Part shown: piece by piece, positions 54,675-63,805 of the stretch | Numbering within the stretch: the stretch's first letter is position 1 | Layout: every line of letters starts with the position of its first letter | Assembly (NCBI GenBank): GCA_029202485.1 | Contig: CP119313.1 | Span: forward strand, 3,596,001-3,660,000 | Direction: 5' to 3' | Source: Candidatus Pedobacter colombiensis | Lineage (GTDB): Bacteria; Bacteroidota; Bacteroidia; Sphingobacteriales; Sphingobacteriaceae | DNA: 64,000 nucleotides | Translations under genes and position numbers: made by a program | Notes under the pieces: model-generated | The model's input: the letters and a program-made list of their open reading frames with translations, nothing else | What the model was told of the DNA's origin: nothing | Database searches by the model: none

Positions 54675-55418
54675 CCCATCATAGGCTAATTTTATATTTG
54701 CAGGTAAATCTTTTTCCACAACTGCATGAAGTCCTAAATTATGACTGATATGCGTAAAGTAAGTAGTCTCTGCGCCTATCTTTTGCGAAAACTCAATCGC
54801 CTCATCTAAAGTAAAATGCGAAATATGTTGTTCTCTTTGCAAAGCATTCACTACAAGAATTCGAGTTCCTTTTATTTTTTCTAAAGTATCCTCAGCAATG
54901 GTCTTTGCATCGGTAATATAAGTAAAGTCCCCTATCCTAAATCCTAGAATAGGCAATTTATAATGCATAATATTGAGTGGAACAATGGCTGTATGACCAA
55001 CATAAAAAGTTTCATCAGTAATGGTGTGTAGCTCTATCTGTGGTAATCCGGGATAACGAATATCTGAAAAAATATAGGAGAATTCCTTTTTTAGCGCATG
55101 TTGTACCCGTTCCGTTGCATAAATATCGATATGCTTTTTTAATAGGTAATTGAACGGTCGAATGTCATCAAGGCCAGCCAGATGATCTTTATGCTCATGA
55201 GTAAACAATATCGCATCAAGATCTTTCACTCCCGCACGGAGCATTTGATACCTGAAATCAGGACCACTATCGATCACAATGGTCTTATCCCCGGTTTCTA
55301 ACAATACCGAAACCCTTAAGCGTTTATCCCTATGATCTGCTGATTGGCAAACTGCACAATTGCAGGTAATAACAGGAATACCCTGCGATGTGCCCGTACC
55401 TAAAAATGTAACCTTCAA
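54654..55418 (-). CDS. MBL-fold metallohydrolase (PhnP-like)
   Basis: Cytoplasmic metallo-beta-lactamase-fold phosphodiesterase of 254 aa. The metal motif HEHKDH is at 74-79; the N terminus has FLGTGTSQGIP and a Cys cluster (C19, C21, C24 in CNCAVCQSADHRDKR), which in PhnP binds a structural zinc. Later motifs include YITDAKTI and FTHISHNLG. PhnP cleaves cyclic ribose phosphates, but no phosphonate genes are present here, and Bacteroidota carry this gene outside such operons. It has its own promoter in the gap after the LolA-like gene. Confidence 0.9.
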   Translation of the reverse strand: MKVTFLGTGTSQGIPVITCNCAVCQSADHRDKRLRVSVLLETGDKTIVIDSGPDFRYQMLRAGVKDLDAILFTHEHKDHLAGLDDIRPFNYLLKKHIDIYATERVQHALKKEFSYIFSDIRYPGLPQIELHTITDETFYVGHTAIVPLNIMHYKLPILGFRIGDFTYITDAKTIAEDTLEKIKGTRILVVNALQREQHISHFTLDEAIEFSQKIGAETTYFTHISHNLGLHAVVEKDLPANIKLAYDGLTILSE

Positions 55419-55443
55419 AATATATTTGTTGCAAGCATGTAAT

Positions 55444-55474
55444 CAAACTTAAATAAATTACCTTAGGTCTACAA
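55444..55474 (-). promoter_or_regulatory. Promoter of MBL-fold gene
   Basis: Coding strand: TTG (plus CAA at 55472-55474), 20 nt, TAAGTTTG (plus CAAACTTA at 55444-55451), 25 nt before the start codon. Both boxes and the spacing match the Bacteroidota consensus; the -33 box lies in the end of the LolA-like gene. Confidence 0.5.
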
Positions 55475-56108
55475 CCTCTACACCAGGATATTTCTTCGCG
55501 TCAAAAGTAAAAGTCGATTCAGGCACTTTTACATTGGCTACGAAAGTTTTCACGTTATAAGTATACCTGTTTCCATTTTTCTCCAGAATAAGTGCGCTGG
55601 CAATTTGCTTAGCAGCCTTATCTATGCTTAAACGTATTTTAAAGTACGATTTGTTGATGTCAGTCGGAGTCAGGTCGATCATCTGGTAAACCTTGGTACC
55701 TATCTTATTATCTCCGGTATATAAATACTTAAAGCCCTTTTCATAAATGGTAAATATTTTTGCCGGATTCAGCGCATCATCACTATGGTTTACATTCGTT
55801 ACCTGAACTTCTTTTTCTTCTTTCAAATAGGTCCAAAGAGTTTTGCCATCGCTAATCATATCCTGCGTGGTCATATTAACCTTGTATTTATTCGCATTGG
55901 CTTTTACATATAAAGTACCTTCCTGAGTATCCTTAGCATTAGCTTGCTGATTGTTGATTATCAATGTAAAATCAGCCTTTACCACATCATAAGAACGATA
56001 TTTTTTACTTACTTCGTTCAATATAATTTTAGCTTTGGCATCCGTCTGCGCGCTTACTTCATGTATATATCCCACTGCTGCAATCAACAACAACACAATT
56101 TTTTTCAT
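55458..56108 (-). CDS. LolA-like outer membrane lipoprotein carrier
   Basis: Periplasmic protein of 216 aa with signal peptide (MKKIVLLLIAAVGYIHEVSAQ). The fold is that of LolA: KYRSYDVVKADFTLIINNQQ, then GTLYVKANANKYKVNM, then MISDGKTLWTYLKEEKEVQV, and a final TFTFDAKKYPGVEVVDLR. It would carry lipoproteins from the inner to the outer membrane or bind a related lipid ligand. It follows ftsK by 17 nt; this ftsK-lolA order is also found in Proteobacteria. Confidence 0.88.
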   Translation of the reverse strand: MKKIVLLLIAAVGYIHEVSAQTDAKAKIILNEVSKKYRSYDVVKADFTLIINNQQANAKDTQEGTLYVKANANKYKVNMTTQDMISDGKTLWTYLKEEKEVQVTNVNHSDDALNPAKIFTIYEKGFKYLYTGDNKIGTKVYQMIDLTPTDINKSYFKIRLSIDKAAKQIASALILEKNGNRYTYNVKTFVANVKVPESTFTFDAKKYPGVEVVDLR

Positions 56109-56125
56109 CCTATTTCTATTAAATA

Positions 56126-58678
56126 TTAATCTTTATCCAGGTTATCCAAAAACTGTTCCAATGCATAATCATCAGGTATCAACACCTCGCGTGCCTTACT
56201 ACCTTCAAATGGGCCTACCACTCCCGCAGCTTCCAATTGATCAATGATCCTGCCCGCCCTATTGTAACCCAGTTTTAATTTTCTTTGGATTAATGAAGTA
56301 GAACCTTGCTGGTGCATCACAATTAACCGCGCTGCATCCTCAAACATAGAATCTCTATCAGATATATCAAAATCCATTTTAGCATTTTCAGCGGCTTCAT
56401 CAATATATTCAGGCAACTGATAAGCCTCAGGATATCCTCTCTGATTTCCAATAAACTCAGAGATACGATCCACTTCTGGAGTATCCACAAACGCACACTG
56501 CAACCTGATCAGATCATTACCAGTAGATAAAAGCATATCCCCACGACCAATCAGCTGATCAGCACCACCACTGTCCAGAATTGTTCTGGAGTCGATTTTA
56601 GACAATACCCTAAACGCCAATCTGGCCGGAAAGTTCGCCTTAATCGTACCCGTAATGATATTCACTGAAGGACGTTGCGTAGCTAAAACCAAATGAATAC
56701 CTACCGCACGGGCCAACTGTGCTAAACGGGCTATTGGCTGCTCCACCTCTTTACCCGCCGTCATCATCAAATCTGCGAACTCATCTACAATCAAAACGAT
56801 GTAAGGTAAGAACCTATGCGAGTTGTTAGGGTTCAGTTTACGTTTAACGAATTTTTCGTTGTATTCCTTTAAATTCCTTACCTGCGCATCTTTCAACAGA
56901 TCATAACGCTGATCCATTTCTATACATAGTGAATTTAGGGTATTGATTACTTTTTTAGTATCCGTAATAATAGCATCCGCCTCACCAGGCAACTTGGCCA
57001 AAAAATGACGCTCTATTTTATTAAATAAAGTCAACTCTACCTTTTTAGGATCAACCAATACAAGTTTAAGTTGCGAAGGATGCTTTTTATACAGCAAAGA
57101 GACTAAAATAGAGTTGATACCAACAGATTTACCCTGCCCGGTTGCTCCCGCTACCAATAAATGGGGCATTTTCGATAAATCGCCAATATAGACCTCGTTT
57201 GAAATGGTTTTACCCATAGCAATAGGAAGATCCATAGTTGTTTGCTGAAACTTTTCCGTTGCCAGAATACTGCGCATAGAAACCATTTCAGGATGCATAT
57301 TAGGTACCTCAATACCAATAGTCCCCTTACCCGGCATCGGAGCAATGATACGGATACCCAAAGCAGCCAAACTTAAGGCAATATCATCTTCAAGATTTTT
57401 GATTTTAGAGATCCGCACACCTGGAGCCGGTATAATCTCATAAAGCGTTACGGTTGGTCCGATGGTTGCTTTAATCTTATCAATCTCTATATTATAATGA
57501 TTCAGCGTCTCTACAATTTTATTCTTATTGGCTTCAAGCTCCTCAGCATTTACAGAGATTTTATTAGAACCATAATTTTCTAAAAGATCAAGATGCGGAT
57601 ATTTATAGCTTGATAAATCCAGCGTTGGATCATAGTTACCAAACTGCGCTACCAATTCATCCGATTTTTTCTCTTCTTCCGTTTTCTCTATGGTTAGCTC
57701 TGGCTCAGCTTTAGGGCTTTCTGGTATAGGCGTAGTTTCTACTGTTGGACTAAGTTCTATCGGTGCTGCCATCACGTTTACCGCAGGAGTAAATACCGGA
57801 ACAATCTCTTCTTCTTCCTCCTTTTCTTCAAATCTGGACGGAGTAATTACAATATTTTGTTCGCGTTTACGCTGATTCCCCAACTTGTCATTCAAATTAA
57901 ACTCAACAGGTTCCGAACGTACCTCACTTTCCAGCTCAAAATCTTCCGGCGCATCAGGTATAACAACAGCTTCCTTCTTTTTACGTTCCGGAATTTTAAA
58001 ATCAATGTTATAAGCAATGATCAATATAGTTAAAGCTAAAAAAGCAATAAGCCCACCTACTCCGGCAATCCCAATTTGCGCGACCAACAATTTATTAGTC
58101 CAGTAACCAAATTCGCCCTCCACATAATGAGGTGTATTGGAAACAAAAGCATGGCCAAAACCAAATGTTAAAGATAGGAACAGTAAAAAGAATAAGCTGT
58201 ATCCCAATGTTTTTTCAATAGAGAAGATTTTAACCTTAAACAGCAGACGATAACCGATAACAAAAAATACAAATACAAATAGAAAAGACGCCAATCCGAA
58301 CCATTTGTAAATAAACTGATGCGATAACAATGCACCCACTTTACCCAACCAATTTTGTACAACTGGCGCTATATTTACCTGCTGAAGCTCTTCAGTTGTT
58401 TTAAAAAGATTACTCCAACCTCCATTTGCGTCTATTACATAACTATAATCTTCTTGCCAGGTAAACAAATAAGACGTAAAGGCAATGAGAAAATAGAGTG
58501 ACAAAATTAAGAATACCAGTCCGATGATCTTAAACAATCTACCGTCCTGAAAATTAAAACGAGGTAAAATCTCTACTCTTTCTTTAAATGGTCTGGTAGT
58601 GGATGATCTCGAGCTTTGCTTCTCCGCAGGCTCATTTTTAAATGAATTTGACTTAAACTGGTTTCCCCTTACCGACAT
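56126..58678 (-). CDS. ftsK: DNA translocase FtsK
   Basis: Septal DNA pump of 850 aa that clears chromosome ends during division. Four TM helices occupy about residues 45-220 (LVFLILSLYFLIAF, FLFVFVFFVIGY, LFFLLFLSLTFG, GLIAFLALTILIIA). An acidic, Pro/Glu-rich linker follows. The motor has Walker A GATGQGKSVG near residue 510, Walker B IVLIVDEFADLMM, and LVLATQRPSVNIITG. The C-terminal winged-helix gamma domain (STSLIQRKLKLGYNRAGRI) is complete, so the protein can read orienting sequences. Shorter than E. coli FtsK because of the short linker, which is usual in Bacteroidota. Confidence 0.96.
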   Translation of the reverse strand: MSVRGNQFKSNSFKNEPAEKQSSRSSTTRPFKERVEILPRFNFQDGRLFKIIGLVFLILSLYFLIAFTSYLFTWQEDYSYVIDANGGWSNLFKTTEELQQVNIAPVVQNWLGKVGALLSHQFIYKWFGLASFLFVFVFFVIGYRLLFKVKIFSIEKTLGYSLFFLLFLSLTFGFGHAFVSNTPHYVEGEFGYWTNKLLVAQIGIAGVGGLIAFLALTILIIAYNIDFKIPERKKKEAVVIPDAPEDFELESEVRSEPVEFNLNDKLGNQRKREQNIVITPSRFEEKEEEEEIVPVFTPAVNVMAAPIELSPTVETTPIPESPKAEPELTIEKTEEEKKSDELVAQFGNYDPTLDLSSYKYPHLDLLENYGSNKISVNAEELEANKNKIVETLNHYNIEIDKIKATIGPTVTLYEIIPAPGVRISKIKNLEDDIALSLAALGIRIIAPMPGKGTIGIEVPNMHPEMVSMRSILATEKFQQTTMDLPIAMGKTISNEVYIGDLSKMPHLLVAGATGQGKSVGINSILVSLLYKKHPSQLKLVLVDPKKVELTLFNKIERHFLAKLPGEADAIITDTKKVINTLNSLCIEMDQRYDLLKDAQVRNLKEYNEKFVKRKLNPNNSHRFLPYIVLIVDEFADLMMTAGKEVEQPIARLAQLARAVGIHLVLATQRPSVNIITGTIKANFPARLAFRVLSKIDSRTILDSGGADQLIGRGDMLLSTGNDLIRLQCAFVDTPEVDRISEFIGNQRGYPEAYQLPEYIDEAAENAKMDFDISDRDSMFEDAARLIVMHQQGSTSLIQRKLKLGYNRAGRIIDQLEAAGVVGPFEGSKAREVLIPDDYALEQFLDNLDKD

Positions 58679-58704
58679 CTTTAATTACTGATTTTAATAA
58701 TTAA

Positions 58705-58712
58705 CAAATATA
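58705..58712 (-). promoter_or_regulatory. Candidate -7 box of ftsK promoter
   Basis: Plus CAAATATA, i.e. TATATTTG on the coding strand, 26 nt before the ftsK start. Exact match to TAnnTTTG; no TTG at the usual -33 distance. Confidence 0.4.
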
Positions 58713-58837
58713 AAACATATAGTTGTATGTGCTAAGTTATTATAAACATTGCTAAAAAAACTTTTTATTTACAACCAGCGCCCTATTTGCCTATATTAAA
58801 TTATTTAACCATTTTTAACCGAAATTTAACATTAGAA

Positions 58838-59482
58838 ATGACGGATCTAGAGACATTAATCGAAACGGGAAGTAGACAGGATATTTTTGATCTTTTAACC
58901 GAAACCCCTACCCTTGCTACTAAAGACACCAGTCATGGTATGTCTCCCATTTTGCTGGCCTGCTATTACAAAAAACCTGAAATTGCTGCCTTAATAGCTA
59001 ATTTCGCTAATCAAATCAACCTGTTTGAAGCCTGCGCTCTGGGCAAACTCGAAGAAACGGCATTCATAACAGAACGTAATCCCAATACGGTGAACGCCTT
59101 TTCTAAAGATGGCTTTACGCCATTAGGCCTGGCTGCCTATTTTGGCAATGAAGAGATAACCAAACTCCTGATATCTAGAGGTGCAGATGCAAATATACCT
59201 GCCAACAATGGTTATAATGTTTTTCCAATTCACTCTGCAGTAGCTTCGGGAAACCTCAACATCACTAAAATATTAATCAATGCCGGAGCAAATGTAAACG
59301 TAGCTCAACAGGCAGGTTTTACACCACTTCATGCCGCAGCACAATTAGGGGATATTGAATTGATCATATTGTTGTTAGAGCACTCCGCAGAAGTTGACAT
59401 GAGAATGGAAGGTGGTAAATTACCCTCCGATCTTGCAAAGGAAAAGGGCTTCCATGAAATTGCAGAAATCCTTAAAGTTTAA
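58838..59482 (+). CDS. Ankyrin repeat protein
   Basis: Cytoplasmic protein of 214 aa with five or six ankyrin repeats. I start at MTDLETLIETG, since the frame upstream reads like untranslated AT-rich DNA. Clear repeats: DGFTPLGLAAYFGNEEITKL, then NGYNVFPIHSAVASGNLNIT with KILINAGANVN, then AGFTPLHAAAQLGDIELI with LLLEHSAEVD, ending LPSDLAKEKGFHEIAEIL. A protein-contact scaffold; the partner is unknown. Diverges from ftsK and converges directly on the PspC gene. Confidence 0.88.
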   Translation: MTDLETLIETGSRQDIFDLLTETPTLATKDTSHGMSPILLACYYKKPEIAALIANFANQINLFEACALGKLEETAFITERNPNTVNAFSKDGFTPLGLAAYFGNEEITKLLISRGADANIPANNGYNVFPIHSAVASGNLNITKILINAGANVNVAQQAGFTPLHAAAQLGDIELIILLLEHSAEVDMRMEGGKLPSDLAKEKGFHEIAEILKV

Positions 59483-59704
59483 CTAAACATCCCAGATCCG
59501 CGTCCTGATCTTTTTAATATAATGCCTTACATCCAATACCAATGCGGCAAGTATATAAAACACGATCGGAAAGCCGACAGCCAAAAAAGAAGAATAGATA
59601 AAAAACAATCTGATTTTACTGATGGATATACTTAACCGCTCTGCAAGATAGGTACATACCCCAAAACTCTGCTTTTCAATAAAAGTAATGATCCGCTGGA
59701 ACAT
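59483..59704 (-). CDS. PspC domain membrane protein
   Basis: A 73-aa PspC-type protein. The N-terminal amphipathic part (QSFGVCTYLAERLSISISKIR) holds the family pattern G-V-C-x-Y-[LI]-A, followed by one TM helix (FLAVGFPIVFYILAALVL) and a basic tail. In enterobacteria PspC senses membrane stress, but stand-alone PspC proteins in Bacteroidota lack the other Psp parts, as here. It follows the DUF2851 gene with 1 nt between, so they are co-transcribed. Confidence 0.85.
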   Translation of the reverse strand: MFQRIITFIEKQSFGVCTYLAERLSISISKIRLFFIYSSFLAVGFPIVFYILAALVLDVRHYIKKIRTRIWDV

Positions 59705-59705
59705 G

Positions 59706-60986
59706 TTATTTTTTTAAGATTTTAATTCCTATAGCACAATTTAGGCATTTTTTCTGACTACAATAGAATTTATTTAACTGAAGTAAAGCCTGGGATGTAA
59801 AAGCGCGGTCTGCTATAACCCCTGCGCTTACATATTGATTTACAATAGCATTGCTTTCCGAAGGAATGCGCTCCAGAAAATCAATCGCTCTGTCTACCAG
59901 TTCAGGTTGATCCGTATACTTCCCATAAGAGAATAAAAACAGGCAAACGGTATTGATAATGATGTTATGAACGAACTGTAGCCCCGGCTGAACAATGACC
60001 TTCCCGGTATTTTTATTGAAATGGTAATGAGTTCGCCAATATTCATTTACAGGCAACTCACTAAAAAGCACCTGCATTTCGGCCACAGAACCTGCTTTTA
60101 ATATTTTTGAAAATAGATGATTGGATTTTAGAATTAATGCAGCAAACTGCGCCAATCTAATCGTAGGGAAATTCTGTGGCCGCATTCTCAAAAACTTCCA
60201 TAAAGCAGACTCAATATGGGTTAAACTATGCTTCTTCCTCAAAAAGGCATATTCCTTTTGTAGTTGTCTTGGATAGACTTCAATAAATGGTTGTTCCAAA
60301 AATCCTGCCTGTCCAAATATAAGCGCTGCTATTTGCAGAGCATTGTCTTTATATTTAGAAAAAAGATGATGTGGTAAAGCATCGGCAAGTAATTCAAATG
60401 GGACTGCATTTACTTTAAAACCAAAGTTTCTGGCCAGAAAATAGTAAAACGTCTGTTCCCAGTCTCCTCTGTTTTGACTGAGCTTCTTAAATACCTCTTC
60501 CGATTTTTGTTCAAATCGCTCTATCATTACTCTGGATAAAAAAGCATCTACTACAATCCGATCCACATCTGCAATATGTTTTTGGCAAGGGAAAGGATTT
60601 ACCGTAGCGATGAGTTCACTATAATTAGCAAATAGATGGTCAGAAAAAAGATTTTTAAGCACAAGCACAGGTACCAAACTGCCGTTTGTCCGATAAATTG
60701 GACTATCATATTGATAAACCACATGAAGGACAACGGAATTGTAAGCAGGATTGTGTTGGTGACCATGGGCAAGCCAATCGGAAGATTTGAGGTGAATCTC
60801 TACATCACCGACCCAATTCAACCCATCAATAACCAGTTTAGCTCCGCTAAAATCGGGTCCAGCGTGTTTATTTAAAATACCAGGATGTAATACCTGTAAT
60901 TCCTCTCCGTCTTCACAGTAAAGTTTAGCCGAATTAAGCAGCCTAAACTGCCATATAAAGTGTAAAAAATGCTCAGAAAAATCCAT
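59706..60986 (-). CDS. DUF2851 family protein
   Basis: A cytoplasmic protein of 426 aa matching DUF2851, a family largely confined to Bacteroidota. The N-terminal part has HPGILNKHAGPDFSGAKLVI and GDVEIHLKSSDWLAHGHQHN, in which the conserved Asp, Glu, His and Trp residues could form a catalytic or metal site. The C terminus carries a Cys cluster (FYCSQKKCLNCAIG). Function unknown. First gene of a unit with PspC. Confidence 0.85.
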   Translation of the reverse strand: MDFSEHFLHFIWQFRLLNSAKLYCEDGEELQVLHPGILNKHAGPDFSGAKLVIDGLNWVGDVEIHLKSSDWLAHGHQHNPAYNSVVLHVVYQYDSPIYRTNGSLVPVLVLKNLFSDHLFANYSELIATVNPFPCQKHIADVDRIVVDAFLSRVMIERFEQKSEEVFKKLSQNRGDWEQTFYYFLARNFGFKVNAVPFELLADALPHHLFSKYKDNALQIAALIFGQAGFLEQPFIEVYPRQLQKEYAFLRKKHSLTHIESALWKFLRMRPQNFPTIRLAQFAALILKSNHLFSKILKAGSVAEMQVLFSELPVNEYWRTHYHFNKNTGKVIVQPGLQFVHNIIINTVCLFLFSYGKYTDQPELVDRAIDFLERIPSESNAIVNQYVSAGVIADRAFTSQALLQLNKFYCSQKKCLNCAIGIKILKK

Positions 60987-61090
60987 CTCCGAGAATTTAA
61001 CGCAAAAAAATTAATTGAACCACAAAAACGGCAGTTCTTTTATAAGAGCAAAAACGAAAAATAAAAAAGTTAAAAACCAAACTTCCAAAA

Positions 61091-61123
61091 GAAAAAAAAC
61101 GCGCTAGATAATTCAGCGCGTTT
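61091..61123 (-). terminator. Intrinsic terminator of tail-like gene cluster
   Basis: Stem AACGCGCT (61098-61105) with AGCGCGTT (61115-61122) around a 9-nt loop; on the minus strand it runs into an eight-T tract. It lies directly after the stop codon of the tail-collar gene and marks the 3' border of the cluster. Confidence 0.8.
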
Positions 61124-61128
61124 AAAGT

Positions 61129-61995
61129 TTAACGAATCTTTACAACAATATAGACAGCCAAGTATGGTTGCATGTTGTTATGCGGCTGACCTCCACCAGA
61201 CGGCCTTGTCCTAGCTCCTCCGCTTCCCCCTCCGTTATATCCCTGGTAAGCACCCGCTCCGCCTGAACTAACGCTTCCGGATTCCATTGTATGATCATGA
61301 TTTGGCATTTCAGCAACTGTAAGTTTATGTGTTTTTTCTCCCCCTAATTCTCCGATAGTATAATTTGTTTGGAGACCAGTAACAGAATCAAAATACCTAC
61401 CAACTCCAATTAAAGAACGCCCCTGAGCGTCTTTAGTCCCATTGTTACCATTCATCAACGCCCATCCGTCCCATCTTGGTGTTATTCCTAAGCCTGAAGC
61501 ATCAAAACTAGCCATAAAGGTTCCATCAAAATCGTAGATCTGTCTGATCGCCCCCTTGACATCCACCGCTGCTATTGTATCACTGATATAATCTTTAATG
61601 TTATACAAGTTTGTGTTTTTTATCTGTAGCTGAAGCATGGACGATCGGGCTCCTACAATAGCTTTAGCCTCCCTGTACACATTTTTAGATTGTTGATCTG
61701 CAAAAATTTTAGGATCGGAAGCCACAAAAGCTCCTTTCACTAAGGTCTTAGTCGCATAATCGGATAAATTGGAGGCGCCATCAAAGCGCAATACCTCACC
61801 GGAAATGTAAACTACACCGGCAGCAATACTCAAAGTACCATTACCGTGATCGGTCACTTCGCAGCCCGACAGTGCTAAGTCAATTCCTAAACCAGCAAGC
61901 ATTGAATTGTTCATCATAAACAATTCATTTTGCATATTGATCAGGTAATCCATCTGACGCGGATAACCGCCTTGTATTTTTAAAAGCTCTTTCAT
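61129..61995 (-). CDS. Phage tail-collar / tail-fibre-like protein
   Basis: A 288-aa protein that ends with a collar-type tip. The C-terminal order is ALMNGNNGTKDAQGRSLIG, then GGEKTHKLTVAEMPNHDHTM, a Gly/Ser-rich loop, and HNNMQPYLAVYIVVKIR. This is the conserved arrangement of phage tail collar and microcystin-dependent (MdpB-like) proteins. The N-terminal third (MKELLKIQGGYPRQMDYLINMQNE) looks like an attachment domain. Last gene of the cluster, 1 nt after the preceding gene and just before a strong terminator. Likely the receptor-contacting tip. Confidence 0.75.
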   Translation of the reverse strand: MKELLKIQGGYPRQMDYLINMQNELFMMNNSMLAGLGIDLALSGCEVTDHGNGTLSIAAGVVYISGEVLRFDGASNLSDYATKTLVKGAFVASDPKIFADQQSKNVYREAKAIVGARSSMLQLQIKNTNLYNIKDYISDTIAAVDVKGAIRQIYDFDGTFMASFDASGLGITPRWDGWALMNGNNGTKDAQGRSLIGVGRYFDSVTGLQTNYTIGELGGEKTHKLTVAEMPNHDHTMESGSVSSGGAGAYQGYNGGGSGGARTRPSGGGQPHNNMQPYLAVYIVVKIR

Positions 61996-61996
61996 A

Positions 61997-62479
61997 TTAA
62001 TATAATTCTATAGTAAATCGGCGACCGGCCATGGTATATTTTAAGATAAATGCCTTGATTTCATTTACTTTGAGCGATAACGCAACTGGGACTCTCACCA
62101 CAAAATCAACATCCGGCACATACTCATTGGAAAAGAAATCGTAATCCTGCTGATTGTTAAACTCTCCGGAGAGGTAGTCAAATTCCTCATAATGCGTATC
62201 CGTAGATAAGTATTCATAAGCACCGTCCACGTAATCGAGCTGATGAACCAAATAGATATCAGTTACTTCAAAACGATCGTTCAGCGCTTTTGTAAGTCTA
62301 TTTACAGAGCTGTTAATGGTTGCCACAGCAAGTTTATTACTCCTGTACGACATAAATGCAGCATACGTTGTGCTTAGCGGTGACAATGCTGTTTTTAGCC
62401 AGATCAGATGAAGCGGTTTATGAAACATCTTCGCCAGCAGCAGGTCTGTTAACCTGTTAATATTAAAAGAATACCTCAT
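61997..62479 (-). CDS. Hypothetical tail-cluster protein
   Basis: A 160-aa protein without signal peptide or known motif. It is rich in aromatic and acidic residues (DTHYEEFDYLSGEFNNQQDY) with a beta-rich C terminus. It overlaps the previous gene by 4 nt (ATGA) and precedes the fibre gene by 1 nt, so it belongs to the tail-like operon. By position between baseplate and fibre genes it could be a baseplate connector, but that is inference. Confidence 0.6.
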   Translation of the reverse strand: MRYSFNINRLTDLLLAKMFHKPLHLIWLKTALSPLSTTYAAFMSYRSNKLAVATINSSVNRLTKALNDRFEVTDIYLVHQLDYVDGAYEYLSTDTHYEEFDYLSGEFNNQQDYDFFSNEYVPDVDFVVRVPVALSLKVNEIKAFILKYTMAGRRFTIELY

Positions 62480-63282
62480 CCTGCGATATAATTAAAAGTG
62501 GCCGATAATGGAAAATCCGGATCTATTTTAAAATACCCCGAACTTGCCTGATATTTTGAAGTAAAAGAAGTATAAGGATCGGTACCTTGCTTAGCCGCAA
62601 TGTTGATCACTTCCACCTGTTCCTTGGTCACACCTGGAACCTGTTGAAGTGCATCAATCATTTTGTTTACGTAAAATACGGCATCAAATTCAAGCGTATT
62701 GATGTAGTTGACAAAAGCAGCTTCTACATTTGGAATCAGATTATCCAGATCAATCTGTGCATTATAATAGATATTTAGGCTGACCTTCATCAAATCAGCA
62801 GGTAAACTTTCTACAGCGATACGGGTTCCCGCAGGCCGAATTTGCTGACAATAAGAAAGCAATCCCTGTGCTTCCTGGGCACTGAGTTCCATTGGCTGAT
62901 TAGCCACAATCTTTGCAGCCTTGATTTTCACAATCCCACGTTCATCGGTGATCGAAACCAAACCGACAATCTGTTTGGCTACATCAATAGCGGGATATAC
63001 GTAGTGATTGTTCAGGAACTGCAGCAATTCGCCATGCTGATATTCCTTTGTGCGCAATGCCCACCAATACAAAGTTCCATATTGATTGTTATCAATGATC
63101 TCCTGAACTTCAGCTTTAAAAAGATCCATTTTGACTTCAAAGAGGTGAATAATACGAGCGAAGACCATGAGCCAGTTGCTCCAGATTGCTGTGGAACTCG
63201 GACTATTCAGTTGTTCCAATTCCGGTTGTGCCTGTTTTACCAACAGGGCTTCATTATAAATAATATCTGTTTCTCTTGCCAT
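62476..63282 (-). CDS. Baseplate J-like protein
   Basis: A 268-aa protein, probably a baseplate wedge component. It follows the gp25-like gene, as baseplate J genes do. Helical N terminus (MARETDIIYNEALLVKQAQ), then VGLVSITDERGIVKIKAAKI, a segment LLSYCQQIRPAGTRIAVES with the 'RPAGT' turn that recurs in J-type proteins, and a C-terminal VNKMIDALQQVPGVTKEQVE typical of them. Start and upstream stop overlap (TAATG). The function is inferred from order and these segments only. Confidence 0.55.
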   Translation of the reverse strand: MARETDIIYNEALLVKQAQPELEQLNSPSSTAIWSNWLMVFARIIHLFEVKMDLFKAEVQEIIDNNQYGTLYWWALRTKEYQHGELLQFLNNHYVYPAIDVAKQIVGLVSITDERGIVKIKAAKIVANQPMELSAQEAQGLLSYCQQIRPAGTRIAVESLPADLMKVSLNIYYNAQIDLDNLIPNVEAAFVNYINTLEFDAVFYVNKMIDALQQVPGVTKEQVEVINIAAKQGTDPYTSFTSKYQASSGYFKIDPDFPLSATFNYIAG

Positions 63283-63590
63283 TATCGTTCTGCATTTACG
63301 GTTATCTCCTGGTCGTTAATTATTGTTTCTATTGTTGAGGCGTCGAAGCCATCCAGCTGTAGTTGCAGTCGGATTTCCTGCTTTAACTTCATGATGGTAA
63401 TGTGATCAAGACGGCTGTTTTTATAGCGATCTATACCGATACCGATCAGCGGCTCGTGCCTGAGCTGCCCCGGGGAGTTCATCAACACCAGCATGATGTG
63501 CTGATCGTCGGAATAGCCTACCGAGAAATCCCCATTCTCCACTAACAAATCATTTGTTGAGGACAACATGATATCACTTACATAACTCAT
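63282..63590 (-). CDS. gp25/GPW-like baseplate protein
   Basis: A 102-aa protein that resembles the small gp25/GPW-type or XkdS-type baseplate proteins: DLLVENGDFSVGYSDDQHIM, then LMNSPGQLRHEPLIGIGID, and a short C-terminal helix-strand unit. The pattern 'SPGQLRHEPLIGIG' corresponds to the position of the conserved GER/PLFG turn in this class. Four-nt overlap (ATGA) with the upstream gene and TAATG overlap with the next. Confidence 0.55.
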   Translation of the reverse strand: MSYVSDIMLSSTNDLLVENGDFSVGYSDDQHIMLVLMNSPGQLRHEPLIGIGIDRYKNSRLDHITIMKLKQEIRLQLQLDGFDASTIETIINDQEITVNAER

Positions 63591-63805
63591 TCTATCGTAT
63601 GATTAAAGGTTCCCGAAACCGGACCATTAGGAGCAGCCAGACCACCTGTATACTTTATCGTTGCGGACTTCACATAAGTATCAATCGCCGTAGCCAGGGC
63701 GTTGATAAAATCATCTTTAGCTGTCAGCTCATCTGCATTTGAACCCATCGTATGCTCATACATATTGGTCAGGTCCTGAACCAGTTGTTTCTTATTTAAG
63801 CTCAT
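63587..63805 (-). CDS. Small hypothetical tail-cluster protein
   Basis: A 72-aa protein: an N-terminal helix (KKQLVQDLTNMYEHTM), then ALATAIDTYVKSATIKYTGG and LAAPNGPVSGTF. No enzyme motif. The 'AIDTYVKSATI' stretch is common in small structural genes of Bacteroidota phages and tail-like clusters. It overlaps both neighbours by 4 nt, which is the mark of translational coupling. Confidence 0.6.
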   Translation of the reverse strand: MSLNKKQLVQDLTNMYEHTMGSNADELTAKDDFINALATAIDTYVKSATIKYTGGLAAPNGPVSGTFNHTIE